A stretch of 64,000 nucleotides of DNA from Taeniopygia guttata. Lineage: Eukaryota; Chordata; Aves; Passeriformes; Estrildidae. The DNA is taken from assembly GCF_048771995.1 (NCBI RefSeq), contig NC_133028.1, positions 73,701,001-73,765,000 of the forward strand, read 5' to 3'. Positions within the stretch are counted from its first letter, which is position 1; the number at the start of each line of letters is the position of its first letter. The notes under the pieces were generated by a model. That model had not been told where the DNA came from. It saw nothing but the letters and a program-made list of their open reading frames with translations, and made no database searches. The translations under genes and the position numbers were made by a program. Shown one piece after another: positions 60,540-64,000 of this stretch.

Positions 60540-61950
60540 CATATCATTTTCACCCTATTTCTCCCTTTGCCTCTTACTTTCCTCTTCAGTCTATTCTTCA
60601 CTTTGTACTTTCACATCTAACTGTTTCTCTTTGTCTCTGGCTCTGTTTTCCTTTGTTCCTGTTTCTAACACCATCTCTGCATTTCTCTAATCCTATTTCC
60701 CTCTAACCTTGTCTTTTTCTCCCATTCTTCTATGTGTATTTCCTCCTGTCCATTTATCTGTCTCTTTCAATATAGCTTTCACTTTGTTTTCTTCTTTTTT
60801 TTTTCTTCTTTAAGTTTGTCAGCCTTTGTCTTTGTAACCCTTGCTATCATTTCCCTTGTTTCTGACTTTCACCCTTCTTCCTGTTTTGTCCAACTTTAAC
60901 TATTTTGTCTTTTTAAGTCTCTTTCTATTTTTCTCTCTTGAACCCTATCTTTCATTCTGTCTCTGTATTTCTTTTTTTCCTGTAGGCTTTTACCTCTATG
61001 TCTTCTTTGTCATGTCTCTCCATTTCCTTTTCTCTTTCACTTCAAGTGTTTCATTTTCTCTTTGTCTTTCACTCTGTTTTTCTCCTTACTCCCCTTTCCT
61101 TCTCCCTTTCTCCTCCTTTCTCTTTCCAATCTAACTTTTTTGGTTTCTCTTTCTCTCTAAGTTTTCTTTTTCTCGCTGTGTTTTCTTCTTTTTACTCTTC
61201 TTCCTGTTATTTGTCTCTCTCTTTCTTCCCACTCTCTCCTGTTCTTCTCACACTCTCCTCTTTTTCTTCTTCTCACTTTGTTTTCTTCTACTTACTCTCT
61301 CCTCTTCTTTTGCTTCTTCTTCTCCCTGTCTCCTCTTGTTCTTGTTCTTCTCCCTGTCTCCTCTTCTTCTTGTCTCCTCTTCTCCCTCTCTCCTCTTGTT
61401 CTTGTTCTTCTCCCTCTCTCCTCTTGTTCTTGTTCTTCTCCCTCTCTCCTCTTCTTCTTCTCTCCTCTTCTCCCTCTCTCCTCTTGTTCTTGTTCTTCTC
61501 CCTCTCTCCTCTTCTTCTTGTCTCCTCTTCTCCCTCTCTCCTCTTCTTCTTGTCTCCTCTTCTCCCTCTCTCCTCTTGTTCTTGTTCTTCTCCCTCTCTC
61601 CTCTTCTTCTTGTCTCCTCTTCTCCCTCTCTCCTCTTCTTCTTGTTCTTCTCCCTCTCTCCTCTTGTTCTTGTTCTTCTCCCTCTCTCCTCTTCTTCTTG
61701 TCTCCTCTTCTCCCTCTCTCCTCTTGTTCTTGTTCTTCTCCCTCTCTCCTCTTGTTCTTGTTCTTCTCCCTCTCTCCTCTTCTTCTTCTCCCTCTCTCCT
61801 CTTCTTTTTGTCTCTTGTTGTTCTTCTTCTCCCTCTCTCCTTTTCTTCTTTGTCTTCTCTTATTCTTCTTTTCCTCTCTCCTCTTCTTCTTCTTCTCACT
61901 CTCTCCTCCTCTCTCTTCCTCTCTTTTTCTCTTCCTTTCTACTTTTAGAA
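60540..61950 (+). repeat. Long polypyrimidine tract with ordered ~28-bp repeats
   Basis: The plus strand is almost purely C/T. From 61320 to 61800 it is organised as ctctctcctcttgttcttg / ttcttctcc and cttcttcttgtctcctct blocks. Several long frames cross it on both strands (Ser/Leu/Phe-rich or Arg/Glu-rich); all are low complexity and not genes. Such tracts can form triplex DNA. Confidence 0.85.
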
Positions 61951-61958
61951 TAGAAAAG

Positions 61959-62060
61959 CAGCAGTAGAAAATCCATGCTCCCAGGGAGTAAATAAAAAAA
62001 AAAAAAACTTTAAAAAGAAAACTATTTACTCCCTGGGAGCATCAAATTTTCTACTGCTGC
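61959..62060. repeat. Near-perfect ~37-bp inverted repeat closing the distal copy
   Basis: Left arm gcagcagtagaaaat...atgctcccagggagtaaata (61959-61995) and right arm (62023-62060), its reverse complement with a short mismatch, around an A-rich loop. The paralogous structure at 39402-39570 is decayed. Confidence 0.8.
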
Positions 62061-62099
62061 ACCGGACATTATATTTTTTCTTCTTTTTTATATATAGGG

Positions 62100-62200
62100 G
62101 GTCTAGGGGAGGGGTCTACTAGGTAGTCCCACCCCCTCACATCACCCTGACACCTGCCCACACACCACCCCCTCACCTGACCCCTCCCCTAACCCAGTCA
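62100..62200. other. C-rich spacer entering the minisatellite
   Basis: Short C-rich sequence (ccaccccctcacctgacccc) without genes; a degenerate start of the next repeat. Confidence 0.5.
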
Positions 62201-62715
62201 CCACCCCCAAACCCCTCCCCCAACCCTAACCCCTCCCCCTGGCCACTCCCCCAACCCTAACCCCGCCCCCCGGCCACTCCCCCAACCCTAACCCCTCCCC
62301 CCGGCCACTCCCCCAACCCTAACCCCGCCCCCCGGCCACTCCCCCAACCCTAACCCCTCCCCCTGGCCACTCCCCCAACCCTAACCCCGCCCCCCGGCCA
62401 CTCCCCCAACCCTAACCCCTCCCCCCGGCCACTCCCCCAACCCTAACCCCTCCCCCCGGCCACTCCCCCAACCCTAACCCCTCCCCCCAGCCACTCCCCC
62501 AACCCTAACCCCTCCCCCCGGCCACTCCCCCAACCCTAACCCCTCCCCCCGGCCACTCCCCCAACCCTAACCCCTCCCCCCGGCCACTCCCCCAACCCTA
62601 ACCCCTCCCCCCGGCCACTCCCCCAACCCTAACCCCTCCCCCCGGCCACTCCCCCAACCCTAACCCCTCCCCCCGGCCACTCCCCCAACCCTAACCCCGC
62701 CCCCCGGCCACTCCC
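62201..62715 (+). repeat. 31-bp C-rich minisatellite with an embedded CCCTAA step
   Basis: Unit ccactcccccaaccctaacc plus cctccccccgg, about 16-17 copies. Variant t/g in ccctcccc/cccgcccc and ctgg/ccgg gives an ordered pattern in the first seven copies. The CCCTAA steps have the opposite orientation to the terminal telomere. Confidence 0.9.
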
Positions 62716-62856
62716 TTCCCCGAGGCCCCGCCCCCCGGCTCCAACCCCGGCCCCTCCCCCTCTCCTGACCCCGCCCCTAACCCCGCCCCTAGTTAGGATT
62801 ACCTAGTTACCAGGTTAGGGTAACCAGGTTAGCTGGTTAGGGTTAGCTGGTTAGCG
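62716..62856. other. Strand-composition switch point
   Basis: C-rich sequence ends near 62790 (cccgcccctagtt). It is followed by ttaggattacc and ggttagctggttagggttag steps, after which the plus strand is G-rich to the end. Confidence 0.6.
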
Positions 62857-63222
62857 GGTCAGGGGTCAAAGGTCAGGGGTCAAGGGTCAGGGGTCAGGGG
62901 TCAAAGGTCAAGGGTCAGGGGTCAAGGGTCAAAGGTCAGGGGTCAAAGGTCAGGGGTCAAAGGTCAGGGGTCAAGGGTCAAGGGTCAGGGGTCAGGGGGT
63001 CAAGGGTCAAAGGTCAGAGGTCAAAGGTCAGGGGTCAAGGGGCAGGGGTCAAAGGTCAGGGGTCAAGGGTCAGGGGTCAAGGGTCAGGGGTCAAGGGTCA
63101 GAGGTCAAGGGTCAAGGGTCAAGGGTCAGGGGTCAGAGGTCAAAGGTCAAGGGTCAAGGGTCAGAGGTCAAAGGTCAGGGGTCAATGGTCAGGGGTCAAA
63201 GGTCAAGGGTCAAGGGTCAGAG
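62857..63222 (+). repeat. 7-bp array of GGGTCA/AGGTCA half-sites (~52 copies)
   Basis: Heptamers GGGTCAA, GGGTCAG, AGGTCAA and AGGTCAG follow each other almost without interruption (one longer step near 62995). AGGTCA with 1-bp spacing is the DR1 nuclear receptor element. The array abuts the telomere directly. Confidence 0.9.
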
Positions 63223-64000
63223 GTTAGGGTTAGGGTTAGGGTTAGGGTTAGGGTTAGGGTTAGGGTTAGGGTTAGGGTTAGGGTTAGGGTTAGGGTTAGG
63301 GTTAGGGTTAGGGTTAGGGTTAGGGTTAGGGTTAGGGTTAGGGTTAGGGTTAGGGTTAGGGTTAGGGTTAGGGTTAGGGTTAGGGTTAGGGTTAGGGTTA
63401 GGGTTAGGGTTAGGGTTAGGGTTAGGGTTAGGGTTAGGGTTAGGGTTAGGGTTAGGGTTAGGGTTAGGGTTAGGGTTAGGGTTAGGGTTAGGGTTAGGGT
63501 TAGGGTTAGGGTTAGGGTTAGGGTTAGGGTTAGGGTTAGGGTTAGGGTTAGGGTTAGGGTTAGGGTTAGGGTTAGGGTTAGGGTTAGGGTTAGGGTTAGG
63601 GTTAGGGTTAGGGTTAGGGTTAGGGTTAGGGTTAGGGTTAGGGTTAGGGTTAGGGTTAGGGTTAGGGTTAGGGTTAGGGTTAGGGTTAGGGTTAGGGTTA
63701 GGGTTAGGGTTAGGGTTAGGGTTAGGGTTAGGGTTAGGGTTAGGGTTAGGGTTAGGGTTAGGGTTAGGGTTAGGGTTAGGGTTAGGGTTAGGGGGTTAGG
63801 GTTAGGGTTAGGGTTAGGGTTAGGGTTAGGGTTAGGGTTAGGGTTAGGGTTAGGGTTAGGGTTAGGGTTAGGGTTAGGGTTAGGGTTAGGGTTAGGGTTA
63901 GGGTTAGGGTTAGGGTTAGGGTTAGGGTTAGGGTTAGGGTTAGGGTTAGGGTTAGGGTTAGGGTTAGGGTTAGGGTTAGGGTTAGGGTTAGGGTTAGGGT
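63223..64000 (+). repeat. Terminal telomere (TTAGGG)n, cut by the window edge
   Basis: About 130 repeats, uninterrupted except for one TTAGGGGG near 63789-63796. Orientation is G-rich toward the right end, as expected for the 3' end of a chromosome. The Gly/Leu frame through it is not a gene. Confidence 0.97.

Noticed and set aside
60998..61967. Long Ser/Leu/Phe-rich and Arg/Glu-rich frames on both strands
   Set aside because: Low-complexity pyrimidine tract in which stops are rare by composition.
62201..62715. CRISPR array (31-bp repeats)
   Set aside because: Repeats are contiguous with no spacers, and the context is a vertebrate telomere.
63185..63799. 204-codon Gly/Leu reading frame
   Set aside because: It is the translation of TTAGGG repeats and ends only because of the two-G insertion.

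Overview
This window reads as the end of a vertebrate chromosome, most likely a bird's. The right edge is about 780 bp of almost perfect TTAGGG pointing outward, and everything to its left is subtelomeric: macrosatellite arrays, minisatellites, degenerate telomere-like tracts and solo LTRs. The bird guess rests on base composition and on two LTRs that, from memory, resemble avian ERV LTRs; no search was possible.

The layout is one locus present twice in the same orientation. Proximal copy: leader (1-870), array 1 of about 27 units of ~1.25 kb (871-36008), terminal exons (36009-36.7k), a CpG-decayed tail (36.7k-38.9k), a pyrimidine tract and an inverted repeat (to 39.57k). Distal copy: promoter-like leader (47.4k-48.87k), array 2 of six units of 1277 bp (48874-56551), terminal exons (56552-57336), a CpG-rich tail (57.3k-60.45k), a pyrimidine tract and inverted repeat (to 62.07k). 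Between them (39.6k-47.4k) lie an ERVL-like LTR, a CpG island made of ~37-bp units carrying E-box and YY1-like sites, a short degenerate interstitial telomere, G-rich and T-rich low-complexity modules, a ~190-bp repeat family split by a minus-strand LTR, and a third LTR-like segment. The distal end continues with a C-rich 31-bp minisatellite, a 7-bp GGTCA array and the telomere.

The most interesting result is the content of the 1.25-kb units. They are not featureless satellite: each holds a block of exons with GT-AG borders. In all six array-2 units five exons splice, with every phase matching, into an open 149-codon cysteine-containing reading frame. The distal terminal exons likewise join in phase over six exons to a stop. 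The homologous exons of array 1 and of the proximal terminal block carry stops and frameshifts, yet array 1 is the copy that was amplified and homogenised, with an 8-unit (~10 kb) higher-order repeat. So the window looks like an unrecognised subtelomeric gene family: an apparently intact distal array and a decayed, expanded proximal one. No expression or homology evidence is available, and the near-identity of array-2 units means their intactness is not six independent observations.

Boundaries of LTRs and minisatellites are approximate. No rRNA, tRNA or CRISPR was seen, and no conventional single-exon gene could be supported.
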